A stretch of DNA of 64,000 bases from Shewanella pneumatophori (GCF_023283895.1 NZ_JAKILB010000004.1:62001-126000), one strand, 5' to 3'; counted from the first letter of the stretch, positions 26,584 to 39,283 are shown. Numbers and translations are program-made. Notes: generated by a model from the letters alone, not told the origin.

Positions 26584-27498
26584 CTAGTGAGCTATACGCT
26601 TTTTAGTTCGCCACTGGCCAACTTTAGGCAGTACTTGCTGCAGTGCTAATGCGAGAATAATGAGACCAAGGCCAACATAAGTCGATTTCTCAATACTTTC
26701 TTGTAGTACCCAGGCGATAAAACCAATCGACATCACCGGGGTGATAAACACTAATGTACTGATACTGGCGGTGCGCTCGGCTTTCTTTAATGCTATTAAC
26801 CACAGTACAAAAGTGACCCCCATTTCAAACAGGCCAACATACACACCAGCAGCTAGGGCTTTAAAGTCTAAGCTAGGTAAAGATTGAGTCATAAGTAAGG
26901 CAACAATAATAAACGGTAAGCCAACTAAAAAACTCAGCAATAGGCTGACAACAGGGTCACCTTTATCTTTAGTGTTCACAATCCAGTAAAGCGACCAAAG
27001 TAGGGTGCTGGTTAGTGCAAGAGCCACGCCGGTCATGCTTTCAAACTGAACGCCAGTAATGTTGCCTTTCGTCGCAATGAAAAACACCCCGCAATAAGCA
27101 ACAAGAGCTGCTGTAATATCGCTTTTACGTAGTTTTTGCCCAAGTAGTGGTACAGAAAGCAGTGGCAATAAAATTGCCCAAGTGTAGTTGAGTGACAATG
27201 CTTGCTGAGCTGGCAGTAAGTCATAGGCTTTAAATAACACTAGATAATACAAGAACGGATTTAATAAACCGGTCTGCAAGTAAAACCAAGGCCGGTCAGT
27301 AAACTGCTGCTTGATTAGTGGCAACTTTTTTTGAGCAACTAAAATTGCGCCGAGGGCGACAATAGACGTCGTGACAGCTACAAAAACTAATTGCAATGGC
27401 GTGTAGTGAGCAAGTGCTAACTTAAATGCTGTGGCGACAGTGGACCATAAAAATATGGCTCCAATGCCGAAAGCATAAGCTTGATGGGATGATTTCAA
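26584..27498 (-). CDS. DMT superfamily (EamA) transporter
   Basis: 304 residues with about ten hydrophobic helices forming two EamA repeats (first begins AFGIGAIFLWSTVATAFKLAL, second begins MTGVALALTSTLLWSLYWIVN near 155). Inner-membrane drug/metabolite exporter family; the substrate cannot be inferred. It is transcribed away from dnaK and has its own terminator. C-terminus is basic (RTKKRIAH), as expected for a cytoplasmic tail. Confidence 0.88.
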   Translation of the reverse strand: MKSSHQAYAFGIGAIFLWSTVATAFKLALAHYTPLQLVFVAVTTSIVALGAILVAQKKLPLIKQQFTDRPWFYLQTGLLNPFLYYLVLFKAYDLLPAQQALSLNYTWAILLPLLSVPLLGQKLRKSDITAALVAYCGVFFIATKGNITGVQFESMTGVALALTSTLLWSLYWIVNTKDKGDPVVSLLLSFLVGLPFIIVALLMTQSLPSLDFKALAAGVYVGLFEMGVTFVLWLIALKKAERTASISTLVFITPVMSIGFIAWVLQESIEKSTYVGLGLIILALALQQVLPKVGQWRTKKRIAH

Positions 27499-27721
27499 TG
27501 TTTACTTCTCTTACAGCGAGATAACGACTCAGCTCATTGTCAGAGTTTCTCCGCAATGTGCTACCTCATAGATTGCATGCATTATACGTTTTTGAGTGGT
27601 TTTGATACAACGCGCTAGATCAAATTAATCCACACTTCAGATAATTTTTATAATTCTCCCTTGTAATCATCTTAAACGTCCCAATATAGGGGGTAAGAGA
27701 AGATTTAGGGTGATAAAAAGA
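27499..27721. other. Divergent region between EamA gene and dnaK
   Basis: Carries the promoter of the EamA gene on the minus strand and the upstream part of the dnaK control region. Nothing else recognised. Confidence 0.4.
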
Positions 27722-27750
27722 CTTGAAAAACATTCGGTCTGTCCCCACTT
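27722..27750 (+). promoter_or_regulatory. Heat-shock (sigma-32) promoter of dnaK
   Basis: CTTGAAA, 14-base spacer, CCCCACTT: a close match to the sigma-32 consensus CTTGAAA-N(11-16)-CCCCATNT, about 50 bases upstream of dnaK. A weaker candidate CTTGTAA-N13-CCCAATAT lies at 27660-27687. Confidence 0.8.
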
Positions 27751-27801
27751 CATAAACCAGATAACAAATTTAGTTTTTAAAAAAGTTTTTCGGAGGACTC
27801 C

Positions 27802-29718
27802 ATGGGTAGAATTATTGGTATCGATTTAGGCACAACTAACTCTTGTGTTGCAGTATTAGATGGCGACAAAGCGCGCGTATTGGAGAATGCTGAAGGCGAT
27901 CGTACTACACCCTCAATCATCGCATACACTGCTGATGAAACTTTAGTTGGTCAGTCTGCAAAGCGTCAGGCTGTTACAAACCCAACAAACACAGTATTTG
28001 CTATTAAGCGTCTTATCGGTCGTCGTTTTAAAGATGACGAAGTTCAACGTGACGTAGATATCATGCCATTCAAAATCATCGGCGCTGACAACGGCGACGC
28101 ATGGGTTGAAGCTCAAGGCAAGAAAATGGCTCCACCACAAATCTCTGCTGAAATCTTAAAGAAGATGAAAAAGACTGCAGAAGATTACTTAGGTGAAGAA
28201 GTAACAGAAGCGGTTATTACTGTTCCTGCATACTTTAACGATTCACAACGTCAAGCAACTAAAGATGCGGGTCGTATCGCAGGTCTTGAAGTTAAGCGTA
28301 TTATCAACGAGCCAACAGCTGCTGCACTAGCTTACGGTATCGATAAGAAGCAAGGCGACAACATCGTTGCAGTTTACGACTTAGGTGGTGGTACATTCGA
28401 TATCTCTATCATCGAAATCGACAGCGTTGATGGCGAGCAAACTTTCGAAGTTCTTGCTACAAACGGTGACACTCACTTAGGTGGTGAAGACTTTGATAAC
28501 CGTATGATCAAGTATCTTGCTGACGAGTTCAAAAAAGAGCAAGGTCTAGACCTACGTAACGATCCACTAGCTATGCAACGTCTAAAAGAAGCGGCAGAAA
28601 AAGCTAAGATCGAACTATCAAGCACTAGCCAAACTGAAGTTAACCTGCCATACATCACTGCTGATGCAACAGGTCCTAAGCACTTAGTGGTTAAAATCAC
28701 TCGTGCAAAACTTGAGTCACTAGTTGAAGATTTGATCAAACGTTCTTTAGAGCCACTAAAAGTTGCTCTAGCTGATGCTGACCTATCTGTATCTGATGTT
28801 AACGAGGTAATCCTTGTTGGTGGTCAGACACGTATGCCTAAAGTACGTGAAGAAGTTTCTGCATTCTTCGGTAAAGAACTACGTCAAGACGTTAACCCAG
28901 ACGAAGCGGTTGCTATCGGTGCTGCGGTTCAAGCGGGCGTACTATCTGGCGACGTTAAAGACGTATTGCTACTAGACGTTACTCCACTATCTCTAGGTAT
29001 TGAGACTATGGGTAGCGTAATGACTAAGCTTATCGAGAAGAACACCACTATCCCGACTAAAGCTTCACAAACATTCTCGACTGCTGACGACAACCAAAGT
29101 GCTGTGACAATTCACGTACTTCAGGGTGAGCGTAAGCAATCAAGCGGTAACAAGTCTCTAGGTCAATTCAACCTAGAAGGTATCGAGCCAGCTCCACGTG
29201 GCATGCCACAAATTGAAGTTGCTTTCGACATCGATGCTGACGGTATCTTGCATGTATCTGCTACAGACAAGAAGACTGGTAAAGCACAAAACATCACTAT
29301 TAAAGCCTCTTCAGGCCTAAGTGATGAAGAAGTTGAAGCTATGGTTCGTGATGCTGAAGCACACGCTGACGAAGATGCTAAATTCGAAGAGCTAGTAACT
29401 GCTCGTAACCAAGCTGATGGCATGGTTCACGGCACTAAGAAGCAAATCGAAGAAGCGGGCGAAGCGCTACCAAGCGACGAGAAAGAAAAAATTGAAGCTG
29501 CAATGGCTAACGTTGAAACTGCTGCTAAAGGCAATGACAAAGAAGCGATTGAAAAAGCAACTCAAGAGCTAATGGAAGCGTCTGCTAAGTTAATGGAAAT
29601 CGCTCAAGCTAAAGCGCAAGCACAACAAGGTCAACCAGAAGGCGAAGCTAAAGCTGCTAAGCAAGATGACGACGTAGTTGACGCTGAGTTTGAAGAAGTT
29701 AAAGACGACAAAAAATAA
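27802..29718 (+). CDS. dnaK: Chaperone DnaK (Hsp70)
   Basis: ATP-dependent Hsp70 chaperone, 638 residues. The ATPase domain carries [17 protein letters not shown] at the N-terminus, [21 protein letters not shown] near 140, [12 protein letters not shown] near 192 and [10 protein letters not shown] near 340. The substrate domain contains [13 protein letters not shown] near 390. The tail is acidic and ends [10 protein letters not shown], like the E. coli EEVKDKK motif. GGAGG ribosome site. A sigma-32 promoter precedes it and dnaJ follows, separated by a stable hairpin. Confidence 0.99.
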   Translation: MGRIIGIDLGTTNSCVAVLDGDKARVLENAEGDRTTPSIIAYTADETLVGQSAKRQAVTNPTNTVFAIKRLIGRRFKDDEVQRDVDIMPFKIIGADNGDAWVEAQGKKMAPPQISAEILKKMKKTAEDYLGEEVTEAVITVPAYFNDSQRQATKDAGRIAGLEVKRIINEPTAAALAYGIDKKQGDNIVAVYDLGGGTFDISIIEIDSVDGEQTFEVLATNGDTHLGGEDFDNRMIKYLADEFKKEQGLDLRNDPLAMQRLKEAAEKAKIELSSTSQTEVNLPYITADATGPKHLVVKITRAKLESLVEDLIKRSLEPLKVALADADLSVSDVNEVILVGGQTRMPKVREEVSAFFGKELRQDVNPDEAVAIGAAVQAGVLSGDVKDVLLLDVTPLSLGIETMGSVMTKLIEKNTTIPTKASQTFSTADDNQSAVTIHVLQGERKQSSGNKSLGQFNLEGIEPAPRGMPQIEVAFDIDADGILHVSATDKKTGKAQNITIKASSGLSDEEVEAMVRDAEAHADEDAKFEELVTARNQADGMVHGTKKQIEEAGEALPSDEKEKIEAAMANVETAAKGNDKEAIEKATQELMEASAKLMEIAQAKAQAQQGQPEGEAKAAKQDDDVVDAEFEEVKDDKK

Positions 29719-29745
29719 TGACGGGTAACTCCTAAATTATTGTAG

Positions 29746-29774
29746 CGGGCGTTACGAGGAAACTCTAACGCCCG
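29746..29774 (+). terminator. Intergenic hairpin between dnaK and dnaJ
   Basis: Perfect CGGGCGTTA/TAACGCCCG stem, weak T tail. Likely attenuates read-through into dnaJ or protects the dnaK message end rather than ending all transcription. Confidence 0.55.
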
Positions 29775-29807
29775 TTTGTGCAACTTTAGCAAAGAAAATA
29801 AAACACT

Positions 29808-30938
29808 ATGTCAAAGCGCGATTATTACGAAGTATTAGGTGTCGGACGTGACGCCAGCGAACGCGAAATTAAGAAAGCTTACAAGCGTTTAGCAATGAAA
29901 TTCCACCCAGACCGTAATCCGGGTGATAAAGAAGCCGAAGCTAGCTTTAAAGAAGCTAAAGAAGCTTATGAAATTTTAACCGACGGCGATAAGAAAGCGG
30001 CATATGATCAGTTTGGTCATGCTGGCGTTGATCCAAACCGCGGCGGTGGTGGTTTCGGTGGCGGCGCCGATTTTGGTGACGTTTTCGGTGACGTATTTGG
30101 TGATATCTTCGGCGGTGGACGCCGTGGTGGTCAGCGCCAAGCGGCTCGCGGAAGTGATTTACGTTATAACCTTGAGCTGTCTCTTGAAGAAGCGGTGCGT
30201 GGTTTAACTAAAGAACTACGCATTCCTACGCTTGCAGCCTGTGATGTCTGTGATGGTAGCGGCGCTAAAAAAGGCACTACGCCAACAACTTGTGGCACCT
30301 GTCATGGTCAAGGCCAAGTACAAATGCGCCAAGGTTTCTTTGCGGTGCAGCAAGCTTGTCCAACCTGTCATGGCCGCGGCAAGATCATCAAAGATCCTTG
30401 TAATAAGTGTCATGGCGAAGGCCGTGTTGAAAAGAGCAAAACGCTTTCAGTTAAGATCCCAGCAGGTGTCGATACAGGCGATCGCATTCGTCTATCTGGC
30501 GAAGGTGAAGCGGGCGAGTATGGTGCTCCCCCTGGCGACCTATACGTACAAGTTAGCGTACGTGAACATGCTATTTTCCAGCGTGATGGCAACAACTTAT
30601 ATTGTGAAGTGCCAATTTCGTTCAGCAAGGCTGCATTAGGTGGCGAGATTGAAGTGCCAACACTTGATGGTAAAGTAAATCTTAAGATCCCAGCAGAAAC
30701 CCAAACTGGTCGTATGTTCCGTATGCGCGGCAAGGGCGTTAAGTCTGTGCGTAGCCATGCTGTAGGTGATTTGCTATGTAAGGTTGTGATGGAAACACCC
30801 GTTAACCTTAACGAGCGTCAAAAAGAACTATTACGTGAATTTGAAGAGACACTAACAGGCCAATCAAAGAAACACAGCCCTAAAGCTGAAGGTTTCTTCG
30901 ACGGTGTGAAGAAGTTTTTTCAAGATCTGAATAGCTAA
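29808..30938 (+). CDS. dnaJ: Co-chaperone DnaJ (Hsp40)
   Basis: Stimulates the DnaK ATPase and delivers unfolded substrates. It has 376 residues: J domain (1-70) with the HPD motif in [10 protein letters not shown], a Gly/Phe-rich linker (about 76-115), and a zinc domain with four CxxCxG-type repeats ([32 protein letters not shown]) near 143-205. The C-terminal substrate-binding domain follows. Second gene of the heat-shock operon, followed by a strong terminator. Confidence 0.99.
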   Translation: MSKRDYYEVLGVGRDASEREIKKAYKRLAMKFHPDRNPGDKEAEASFKEAKEAYEILTDGDKKAAYDQFGHAGVDPNRGGGGFGGGADFGDVFGDVFGDIFGGGRRGGQRQAARGSDLRYNLELSLEEAVRGLTKELRIPTLAACDVCDGSGAKKGTTPTTCGTCHGQGQVQMRQGFFAVQQACPTCHGRGKIIKDPCNKCHGEGRVEKSKTLSVKIPAGVDTGDRIRLSGEGEAGEYGAPPGDLYVQVSVREHAIFQRDGNNLYCEVPISFSKAALGGEIEVPTLDGKVNLKIPAETQTGRMFRMRGKGVKSVRSHAVGDLLCKVVMETPVNLNERQKELLREFEETLTGQSKKHSPKAEGFFDGVKKFFQDLNS

Positions 30939-30976
30939 TTTTATTTCAAAGCGCTATCGCTGAAATTAAATTTATA

Positions 30977-31001
30977 AAACCTCGCAAAGCGAGGTTTTTT
31001 T
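30977..31001 (+). terminator. Terminator of dnaK-dnaJ
   Basis: AAACCTCGC / GCGAGGTTT stem followed by T run. Confidence 0.9.
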
Positions 31002-31145
31002 ATGGCAGAAAAAATTGCTCTTTAACTAATAGAAATCGGTATAACTTAATTGTGATATTGACTCTAGAGTCAAAAAGTAATGGAAGTTTGATAGAATCTT
31101 TTTAGAACCTAAATATTGGTCTAGCAATACAAAGGACTACCATTG

Positions 31146-31946
31146 ATGAAAATCTTTCCACTATTACTTCTTTCTGTATTAATCACCTCGGGCTGCGCAA
31201 CACATCAATCACCAACAGGACGTGGGCAAACGCTACTGTTTTCCACACAGGAGATGTCAACGCTTGGTGAGTCTTCATTTGCTCAGATCAAACAACAAGA
31301 AAAAGTCAGCCAAGATAAGGCGGTTAATGCCTATGTGAAATGTGTGGCAGATAGAGTGACCGATGCTTTACCGGATCAAAGCTTACCGTGGGAAGTGGTT
31401 GTATTTGAATCTGAACAAGTTAATGCCTTTGCGCTGCCTGGTGGCCATATTGGCGTATATACTGGCTTGCTTGATGTTGCTACAGACTCGGACCAACTTG
31501 CAACAGTGATAGGTCATGAAATTGCCCATGTGCTTGCCAACCACAGTAATGAGCAGGTATCGCGTGCACAAATGACCGGTGCAGGTATGCAGCTGGCTGA
31601 TATTGCATTAGGTGCCGGTGGTATAGCTGATAAAGAACTCTACATGGCAGCGTTAGGTTTGGGTGTGCAGGTGGGCTACATATTACCCTATGGTCGCAGC
31701 CAAGAATCGGAAGCCGATATTATTGGGGTTGAACTGATGGCAAAGGCGGGTTTTGATCCCGCTGCAAGTGTCGAACTTTGGCAGAACATGTCAAAAGCAG
31801 GGGGGGAGCAGGGCCCAGAGCTACTTTCTACTCATCCATCTCATGGTCAACGTATTGCGCAATTGCAGCAAATGCAGGCAAAAGCACAGCCGTTATATCT
31901 GCTAAGCAAATCGAGTGTGAAAAATATTTGTCAAAGGCCAAAATAG
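31146..31946 (+). CDS. M48 family metalloprotease lipoprotein
   Basis: Zinc protease of 266 residues with a lipoprotein signal peptide (MKIFPLLLLSVLITSGC, lipobox TSGC), so membrane-anchored in the periplasm. The catalytic HExxH motif is VIGHEIAHVLANH near residue 122, and the third zinc ligand Glu is in SQESEADIIG near 183. The layout resembles E. coli LoiP/BepA-type envelope quality-control proteases, though it lacks the TPR half of BepA. Start at ATG 31146; a TTG immediately before it is in frame but needless. Confidence 0.9.
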   Translation: MKIFPLLLLSVLITSGCATHQSPTGRGQTLLFSTQEMSTLGESSFAQIKQQEKVSQDKAVNAYVKCVADRVTDALPDQSLPWEVVVFESEQVNAFALPGGHIGVYTGLLDVATDSDQLATVIGHEIAHVLANHSNEQVSRAQMTGAGMQLADIALGAGGIADKELYMAALGLGVQVGYILPYGRSQESEADIIGVELMAKAGFDPAASVELWQNMSKAGGEQGPELLSTHPSHGQRIAQLQQMQAKAQPLYLLSKSSVKNICQRPK

Positions 31947-32028
31947 CGACAGTTTTTAGGGCAATATCACAATAAATATGATAAAGTTGCGCGCGAAAAT
32001 TCATTGAATCATTGAGAGTACAATCATT

Positions 32029-32646
32029 ATGTCTGATAAGTTCAGTACAATTGAAGGTCAAGCAAGTTACGGTGTTGGTCGTCAACTTGGTGAGCAACTA
32101 GCTGCTAATTCGTTTGAAGGTATCGATATTTCAGCCGTTCAATTGGGTCTATCTGACGCATTCGAAGGTAAAGAAAGCGTTGTATCTATGCAAGATATGC
32201 AAATTGCATTCACTGAAATCAGCCAGCGTATCCAGAAAGTACAAGAAGAAGCTGCTGCAGCTGCATCTGAAGAAGGTGATAAGTACCTTGCTGACAACGG
32301 TGCGCGTGAAGGCGTTGTAACGCTAGAGTCTGGTCTACAGTACGAAATCATTACTGAAGGTAATGGTGACAAGCCTGGTTACGATTCTACAGTACGTACT
32401 CACTACCATGGTACTTTCATTTCTGGTGACGTGTTCGATAGCTCTGTTACTCGTGGTGAACCTGCTGAATTCCCAGTTTCTGGCGTTATCGCTGGTTGGA
32501 CTGAAGCACTACAACTTATGCCTGTAGGTTCTAAGTGGAGACTATTCGTACCACAGCACCTTGCATACGGTGAGCGTGGCGCAGGTGCTGCGATCCCACC
32601 TTATTCAACTTTGGTATTCGAAGTTGAACTATTAGATATTATCTAA
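32029..32646 (+). CDS. fklB: FKBP-type peptidyl-prolyl cis-trans isomerase
   Basis: 205 residues: an N-terminal dimerisation domain (about 1-85; ASYGVGRQLGEQL) and a C-terminal FKBP domain with VRTHYHGTFISGDVFDSS, GVIAGWTEALQLMPVGSKW, and IPPYSTLVFEVELLDI. Closely matches E. coli FklB over its full length. No signal peptide, so cytoplasmic. Followed by its own terminator. Confidence 0.93.
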   Translation: MSDKFSTIEGQASYGVGRQLGEQLAANSFEGIDISAVQLGLSDAFEGKESVVSMQDMQIAFTEISQRIQKVQEEAAAAASEEGDKYLADNGAREGVVTLESGLQYEIITEGNGDKPGYDSTVRTHYHGTFISGDVFDSSVTRGEPAEFPVSGVIAGWTEALQLMPVGSKWRLFVPQHLAYGERGAGAAIPPYSTLVFEVELLDII

Positions 32647-32656
32647 GTTAGACAAT

Positions 32657-32686
32657 AAGCCTAAGTTAATACTTAGGCTTTTTTTT
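32657..32686 (+). terminator. Terminator after fklB
   Basis: AAGCCTAAGT / ACTTAGGCTT stem with eight T; it ends 24 bases before the dapB start. Confidence 0.9.
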
Positions 32687-32688
32687 GA

Positions 32689-33525
<837 letters not shown>

Positions 33526-33532
33526 TTATTTA

Positions 33533-33557
33533 AAACCGCTATTAGCGGTTTTTTTTT
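33533..33557 (+). terminator. Terminator after dapB
   Basis: AAACCGCT / AGCGGTTT stem followed by a long T run. Confidence 0.9.
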
Positions 33558-33571
33558 GCTAAAAAATTTTT

Positions 33572-33599
33572 TTGACAAATTTCTTACCTGTACTATAGA
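33572..33599 (+). promoter_or_regulatory. Promoter of carAB
   Basis: TTGACA, 16-base spacer, TATAGA, giving a leader of about 120 bases before the carA start. No arginine or purine operator was clearly recognised. Confidence 0.65.
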
Positions 33600-33726
33600 C
33601 AGATTTTAATTTTACATATAAAATTGGCGGAATTTGTCAAAATTTTGCATTTTAGCGAAAGTTGGTATTTTAAAAACACATAAAAAACAATTAATTTCAA
33701 TGATTTGGCTCTTTCCGGAGGTCGCG

Positions 33727-34872
33727 TTGACAAAGTCTGCCTTACTCGTACTTGAAGATGGAACCATTTTTTCTGGCACTGCTATCGGTGCTGAAGGGAT
33801 GTCTGTTGGTGAAGTCGTATTTAACACTTCAATGACTGGTTACCAAGAAATTTTGACTGATCCATCATATTCACGTCAAATGGTCACCCTCACTTATCCA
33901 CATATTGGTAATACTGGTACCAATGAAGAAGACACAGAATCTGATTCTGTTCATGCTTGTGGCCTTATCATTCGAGACTTGCCATTAGTGGCAAGTAACT
34001 TTCGAAATCAGCAATCTTTAAGCGATTATTTGATCGCTAACAACGTTGTTGGTATTGCTGATATCGATACCCGTAAATTAACTCGTATCCTACGCGAAAA
34101 AGGCGCCCAAGCCGGTTGTATCATGGTTGGTGATTTAGATGAAGCTAAAGCGCTAGCTGCAGCTAAAGCCTTCCCTGGTCTTAAAGGCATGGATTTAGCT
34201 AAAGAAGTTACAACAAATGAAACTTACTCATGGCGCAGCGGCAGCTGGCGTTTAGTTGGCGGTTTGCCATCTGACACTCCTGAAGCTGAACTAAAGTATA
34301 AAGTGGTTGCTTACGACTATGGTGTTAAGCGCAACATCCTACGTATGTTAGTTGACCGCGGTTGTGACGTAACAGTAGTTCCAGCTCAAACTCCTGCTAG
34401 CGAAGTGCTAGCGATGAATCCTGATGGGGTTTTCCTATCAAACGGTCCTGGCGACCCAGAGCCATGTGATTATGCTATTGCGGCGATTCAAGAGATCTTA
34501 AAGACTGATATTCCAGTTTTTGGTATCTGTTTGGGTCACCAGTTACTCGCGCTAGCTTCAGGTGCTAAAACACTGAAAATGAAGTTTGGTCACCATGGTG
34601 CTAACCACCCAGTGAGCAATATCGAGCAAGGTAATGTGATGATCACCAGCCAAAACCACGGTTTTGCCGCTGATGAAGCAACACTACCAGCCAACATTAA
34701 GGTGACGCATAAGTCACTGTTTGATGGCTCATTGCAAGGTATTCACCTAACTGATAAGCCAGCATTTAGTTTCCAAGGCCACCCTGAGGCGAGCCCTGGA
34801 CCACATGATGCCGCGCCGTTATTCAATCATTTCATTGATTTGATTGAGTTGTACCGCAAAAACGCCAAGTAG
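33727..34872 (+). CDS. carA: Carbamoyl-phosphate synthase small subunit (glutaminase)
   Basis: Releases ammonia from glutamine and channels it to CarB for pyrimidine and arginine synthesis. 381 residues from TTG 33727, giving [16 protein letters not shown]. coli carA also uses TTG at this point ([15 protein letters not shown]). GGAGG at 33717-33721 supports it, whereas the frame extends 31 codons further upstream with no support. Class I amidotransferase triad: Cys in [15 protein letters not shown] and His/Glu in [15 protein letters not shown]. carB follows after 28 bases. Confidence 0.97.
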   Translation: MTKSALLVLEDGTIFSGTAIGAEGMSVGEVVFNTSMTGYQEILTDPSYSRQMVTLTYPHIGNTGTNEEDTESDSVHACGLIIRDLPLVASNFRNQQSLSDYLIANNVVGIADIDTRKLTRILREKGAQAGCIMVGDLDEAKALAAAKAFPGLKGMDLAKEVTTNETYSWRSGSWRLVGGLPSDTPEAELKYKVVAYDYGVKRNILRMLVDRGCDVTVVPAQTPASEVLAMNPDGVFLSNGPGDPEPCDYAIAAIQEILKTDIPVFGICLGHQLLALASGAKTLKMKFGHHGANHPVSNIEQGNVMITSQNHGFAADEATLPANIKVTHKSLFDGSLQGIHLTDKPAFSFQGHPEASPGPHDAAPLFNHFIDLIELYRKNAK

Positions 34873-34900
34873 TAACTTCATCCGGGAGAAGATTTAAGCA

Positions 34901-37900
34901 ATGCCAAAACGTACAGATATAAAGAGTATTCTTATCCTAGGTGCTGGACCAATTGTGATTGGTCAAGCCTGTGAGTTTGACTACTCAGGCGCCCAAGCCT
35001 GTAAAGCCCTACGCGAAGAAGGCTACCGAGTTATTCTAGTTAACTCTAACCCTGCAACCATTATGACAGACCCTGAGATGGCCGATGCAACATACATCGA
35101 ACCAATTCAGTGGGAAGTGGTACGCAACATTATTGCTAAAGAGCGTCCAGACGCGATTTTGCCAACAATGGGCGGCCAGACAGCACTTAACTGTGCACTT
35201 GAGCTTGAAAGCCGCGGCGTACTAAAAGAGTTTAATGTTGATATGATTGGCGCAACAGCTGATGCAATCGACAAAGCGGAAGACCGCAGCCGTTTCGACA
35301 AAGCAATGAAGTCGATTGGTCTTGAGTGTCCGCGTGCGGGTATCGCACATACTATGGAAGAAGCTTACGGCGTATTAGACCAAGTTGGTTTCCCATGTAT
35401 TATTCGTCCGTCTTTCACCATGGGTGGCAGCGGCGGTGGTATCGCTTATAACAAAGAAGAGTTTGAGGATATCTGTTCTCAAGGTCTTGAGTTATCACCA
35501 ACTAACGAACTGCTTATCGACGAATCTTTGATTGGTTGGAAAGAGTACGAGATGGAAGTGGTCCGTGACCGCAACGATAACTGTATTATTGTTTGTTCTA
35601 TCGAAAACTTCGACCCAATGGGTGTTCACACTGGTGACTCAATCACTGTTGCGCCAGCGCAAACATTGACTGACAAAGAATACCAGTTGATGCGTAATGC
35701 ATCGCTAGCAGTGCTACGTGAAATTGGTGTTGAAACCGGTGGTTCAAACGTTCAGTTTGGTATCAACCCGAAAGATGGCCGTATGGTTATCATCGAGATG
35801 AACCCACGTGTATCACGTTCATCTGCATTAGCATCAAAAGCAACAGGCTTCCCGATTGCTAAGATTGCAGCCAAGCTAGCGGTTGGTTTCACTCTTGATG
35901 AGCTAAGCAATGACATTACTGGCGGCGCAACACCTGCGTCATTTGAACCAGCAATCGATTACGTGGTAACTAAGGTTCCTCGCTTTAACTTCGAGAAGTT
36001 TGCGGGTGCAAACGATCGTCTAACCACACAGATGAAGTCTGTGGGTGAAGTAATGGCAATTGGTCGTACGTTCCAAGAGTCACTACAAAAAGCCCTTCGT
36101 GGTCTTGAAGTTGGTAAAAATGGTTTATGCCCACACATCGACCTGGCTGATAGCGAAGCGCTAACTCGCATTCGTCATGAGCTGAAAGAGCCAGGCGCAG
36201 ACCGAATTTGGTACATTGCTGATGCATTCCGCGCTGGTCTTTCTGTTGAAGATATCTTTGGTCTAACTAACATCGATCCTTGGTTCCTTGTTCAGCTTGA
36301 AGATCTATTAAAGTCTGAAGCAGAAGTCGCTGAGAATGGCCTTGCTGGTCTAAATGAACACACATTACGTCAACTAAAGCGCAAAGGTTTCGCTGACTCT
36401 CGTTTAGCGGCACTGGCTGGTGTGAGCGAAAGTGAAGTACGTAAGCTACGTACTCGTTTTGAAATTCACCCTGTATACAAGCGCGTTGATACTTGTGCAG
36501 CTGAGTTCTCAACTGATACAGCTTACATGTACTCTACTTATGAAGAAGAGTGTGAAGCTAACCCGTCTAACCGTGACAAAATCATGGTACTAGGCGGTGG
36601 TCCAAACCGTATTGGTCAAGGTATTGAGTTTGACTACTGTTGTGTACACGCAGCGCTAGCGCTACGTGAAGACGGTTATGAAACCATCATGGTTAACTGT
36701 AACCCTGAAACGGTTTCTACCGACTATGACACATCAGACCGTTTGTACTTCGAATCAGTGACATTTGAAGACGTGCTTGAAATTGTACGTATTGAGAAGC
36801 CAAAAGGCGTTATCGTGCAGTACGGTGGTCAAACACCACTTAAACTTGCACGTGACCTAGAAGCTGCTGGTGTACCAATTATCGGTACTAGCCCTGATGC
36901 CATCGACCGCGCTGAAGACCGTGAGCGTTTCCAGCAAGCGATTGAACGTTTAGGCATGAAACAGCCTGAAAACGATACAGTAACCACAGTAGAAGGCGCG
37001 GTTATTTCAGCAGAGCGCATCGGTTATCCGCTAGTTGTTCGTCCATCTTATGTACTAGGTGGCCGCGCAATGGAAATCGTATATGACGAGCAAGACTTAC
37101 GTCGCTACTTCAACGAAGCGGTAAGCGTATCTAATGCGTCTCCAGTATTACTAGATCACTTCTTGGATAACGCAATTGAAATCGACATCGATGCAGTATG
37201 TGATGGCGAGACCGTTGTGATTGGCTCAATCATGGAGCATATCGAGCAAGCGGGTGTTCACTCTGGTGACTCAGGTTGTTCACTGCCGCCATATAGCCTA
37301 AGCCAAGACATTCAAGACCGCATGCGTGAGCAAGTGGGGAAACTTGCAATGGAGCTAGGTGTAGTGGGTCTAATGAACGTACAGTTTGCGGTGAAGGATA
37401 ACGAGATCTACATGATTGAAGTTAACCCTCGTGCAGCACGTACCGTGCCATTTGTATCGAAAGCGACAGGTGTGCCGCTAGCTAAAATCGCAGCACGTGT
37501 GATGGCTGGTCAAAGCCTTAAGTCACAGAACTTCACCGAAGAAGTTATTCCGCCATTCTACTCTGTAAAAGAAGTGGTATTGCCGTTTAACAAGTTCCCT
37601 GGTGTTGACCCTCTGCTTGGCCCTGAAATGCGTTCAACCGGTGAAGTAATGGGTGTGGGTGACACATTTGCTGAAGCCTATGCGAAAGCACAGCTTGGTG
37701 CGACATCAGAAGTACCTAAGTCTGGCCGCGCATTACTGTCTGTACGTAATAGCGATAAAGCACGTGTAGCTGATTTGGCCGCTCAATTAATTGAGCTTGG
37801 TTACCAAATTGACGCCACTCACGGTACTGCGGTTATCTTAGGCGAAGCGGGTATTAACCCACGTCTAGTAAACAAGGTACATGAAGGTCGTCCACACATT

Positions 37901-38122
37901 CTTGACCGTATTAAGAATGGTGAGTACACCTACATTGTTAACACGACTGAAGGTCGTAAGGCGATTGAAGACTCACGTCAGCTACGTCGTGGTGCACTGC
38001 GTTACAAAGTGAACTACACAACGACCTTGAATGCGGCATTTGCAACTTGTATGGCACACTCTGCGGATGACCGCTCGAATGTGACTTCAGTACAAGAACT
38101 GCATAAGCGCATTACCAAGTAA
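34901..38122 (+). CDS. carB: Carbamoyl-phosphate synthase large subunit
   Basis: 1073 residues, full length. Two homologous ATP-grasp halves: the first phosphorylates bicarbonate ([21 protein letters not shown] near 20, [15 protein letters not shown] near 170), the second phosphorylates carbamate ([21 protein letters not shown] near 570, [16 protein letters not shown] near 710). They are separated by the oligomerisation region, and a C-terminal MGS-like allosteric domain begins near 935. In an operon with carA; terminator follows. Confidence 0.99.
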   Translation: MPKRTDIKSILILGAGPIVIGQACEFDYSGAQACKALREEGYRVILVNSNPATIMTDPEMADATYIEPIQWEVVRNIIAKERPDAILPTMGGQTALNCALELESRGVLKEFNVDMIGATADAIDKAEDRSRFDKAMKSIGLECPRAGIAHTMEEAYGVLDQVGFPCIIRPSFTMGGSGGGIAYNKEEFEDICSQGLELSPTNELLIDESLIGWKEYEMEVVRDRNDNCIIVCSIENFDPMGVHTGDSITVAPAQTLTDKEYQLMRNASLAVLREIGVETGGSNVQFGINPKDGRMVIIEMNPRVSRSSALASKATGFPIAKIAAKLAVGFTLDELSNDITGGATPASFEPAIDYVVTKVPRFNFEKFAGANDRLTTQMKSVGEVMAIGRTFQESLQKALRGLEVGKNGLCPHIDLADSEALTRIRHELKEPGADRIWYIADAFRAGLSVEDIFGLTNIDPWFLVQLEDLLKSEAEVAENGLAGLNEHTLRQLKRKGFADSRLAALAGVSESEVRKLRTRFEIHPVYKRVDTCAAEFSTDTAYMYSTYEEECEANPSNRDKIMVLGGGPNRIGQGIEFDYCCVHAALALREDGYETIMVNCNPETVSTDYDTSDRLYFESVTFEDVLEIVRIEKPKGVIVQYGGQTPLKLARDLEAAGVPIIGTSPDAIDRAEDRERFQQAIERLGMKQPENDTVTTVEGAVISAERIGYPLVVRPSYVLGGRAMEIVYDEQDLRRYFNEAVSVSNASPVLLDHFLDNAIEIDIDAVCDGETVVIGSIMEHIEQAGVHSGDSGCSLPPYSLSQDIQDRMREQVGKLAMELGVVGLMNVQFAVKDNEIYMIEVNPRAARTVPFVSKATGVPLAKIAARVMAGQSLKSQNFTEEVIPPFYSVKEVVLPFNKFPGVDPLLGPEMRSTGEVMGVGDTFAEAYAKAQLGATSEVPKSGRALLSVRNSDKARVADLAAQLIELGYQIDATHGTAVILGEAGINPRLVNKVHEGRPHILDRIKNGEYTYIVNTTEGRKAIEDSRQLRRGALRYKVNYTTTLNAAFATCMAHSADDRSNVTSVQELHKRITK

Positions 38123-38142
38123 GTTAAGCGAAACTTGAAAAT

Positions 38143-38168
38143 AAAGGCCGCTTTAAGCGGCCTTTTTT
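38143..38168 (+). terminator. Terminator of carAB
   Basis: AAAGGCCGCTT / AAGCGGCCTTT stem with T tail. Confidence 0.9.
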
Positions 38169-38465
38169 ATTGTTTGTGGTTAATTGCTGCGATAGGGCAA
38201 CTACGGAACAGACATTAAATAAATATTTATGCAGCTTTGCTAGCAACTAGGCTGAAGGTTGAGTAAGCTCTACTGTCTTGTTTCGCCATTTGAATCAAAT
38301 ATTGTATTGCTAGCTTGAGAGATAGCTAGATCGCGAGCAAGTACAGATTTGGGTGCATCGATTGCCCTCTGCGTTTACAATAACGTAATTCCACCAGATT
38401 TTACCTTGCCAACGATAAGTATTGAGCAAGGCCTGCTTTTGTTTTAAAGGAGACGAAAGAAGCTT
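38169..38465. other. Intergenic region upstream of greA
   Basis: About 300 AT-rich bases; the greA promoter must lie here. No ORF or RNA gene identified. AGGAGA at 38449-38454 belongs to greA. Confidence 0.45.
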
Positions 38466-38942
38466 ATGAGTACGGTTCCAATGACCATTATCGGTGCTGA
38501 ACAGCTACGTAAAGAATTAGATTATCTTAAGTTTGAGCGCCGTCCAAAGATTGCAGAAGCAATTGGTGAAGCGCGCGAGTTAGGTGACTTAAAAGAAAAC
38601 GCTGAATACCATGCAGCTCGTGAAGAGCAAGGTTTATGCGAAGCGCGTGTTCGAGATATTGAAGGTAAGTTATCTCACGCGCAAATTATCGACGTAACCA
38701 CTATGGCTAACAATGGCCGCGTGATCTTCGGCTCTACCGTTACTATTTTGAATGTAGATACAGACGAAGAAGTAACCTACCGCATTGTGGGTGAAGACGA
38801 AGCTAACATTAAAGAGAACCTGTTATCTGTTAGCTCACCGATTGCTCGTGGTCTAATTGGTAAAAACCTTGATGATGAAATCTCTATCGTAACGCCGGGT
38901 GGCACTAACGATTACGAAATCATTAAAGTTGATTACATCTAA
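38466..38942 (+). CDS. greA: Transcription elongation factor GreA
   Basis: Rescues backtracked RNA polymerase by stimulating transcript cleavage. 158 residues, identical in length to E. coli GreA. The N-terminal antiparallel coiled coil carries the acidic tip ([16 protein letters not shown], near residues 42-57), and the C-terminal FKBP-like globular domain contains [13 protein letters not shown] and [10 protein letters not shown]. Follows carAB, as in many gammaproteobacteria; terminator downstream. Confidence 0.98.
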   Translation: MSTVPMTIIGAEQLRKELDYLKFERRPKIAEAIGEARELGDLKENAEYHAAREEQGLCEARVRDIEGKLSHAQIIDVTTMANNGRVIFGSTVTILNVDTDEEVTYRIVGEDEANIKENLLSVSSPIARGLIGKNLDDEISIVTPGGTNDYEIIKVDYI

Positions 38943-38985
38943 ATTTTGTAGCCTTGTTGTTTAATCGCTGCTTAGATGAAGATTC

Positions 38986-39010
38986 AAAAACCGCTTTTTA
39001 GCGGTTTTTT
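38986..39010 (+). terminator. Terminator after greA
   Basis: AAAAACCGCT / AGCGGTTTTTT with a short loop, directly abutting the MITE-like element. Confidence 0.85.
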
Positions 39011-39012
39011 GT

Positions 39013-39283
39013 TTAATACCAATCAGTATAAACATTTAGTCACTCAGCGAGAGTTTAGCGGTTTTGAGGCAAGGCAACGAGTAAAGGGCATAGTTGTTCT
39101 ACGTTCAAGCTCGTTAACACAGCATCAGAATCGCTAAAACTCGCCATTCTGGAGCGTTTTTGGCTGCCTACTTCTGCGTTGATTAGCTTTGTAAGGGAAT
39201 AACCATTATTGCAGCTATTCGCCTTGAATTAGTTTGCCAAAAATCGCTCTGAGTAGATCAAATTCTTATACTGATTGGTATAA
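39013..39283. mobile_element. MITE-like element with terminal inverted repeats
   Basis: About 270 bases, starting TTAATACCAATCAGTATAA and ending TTATACTGATTGGTATAA, which are inverted repeats over at least 16 bases. No coding capacity. It shares both ends and an internal stretch with the shorter element at 23194-23319. Inserted immediately after the greA terminator, a typical neutral landing place. Confidence 0.75.
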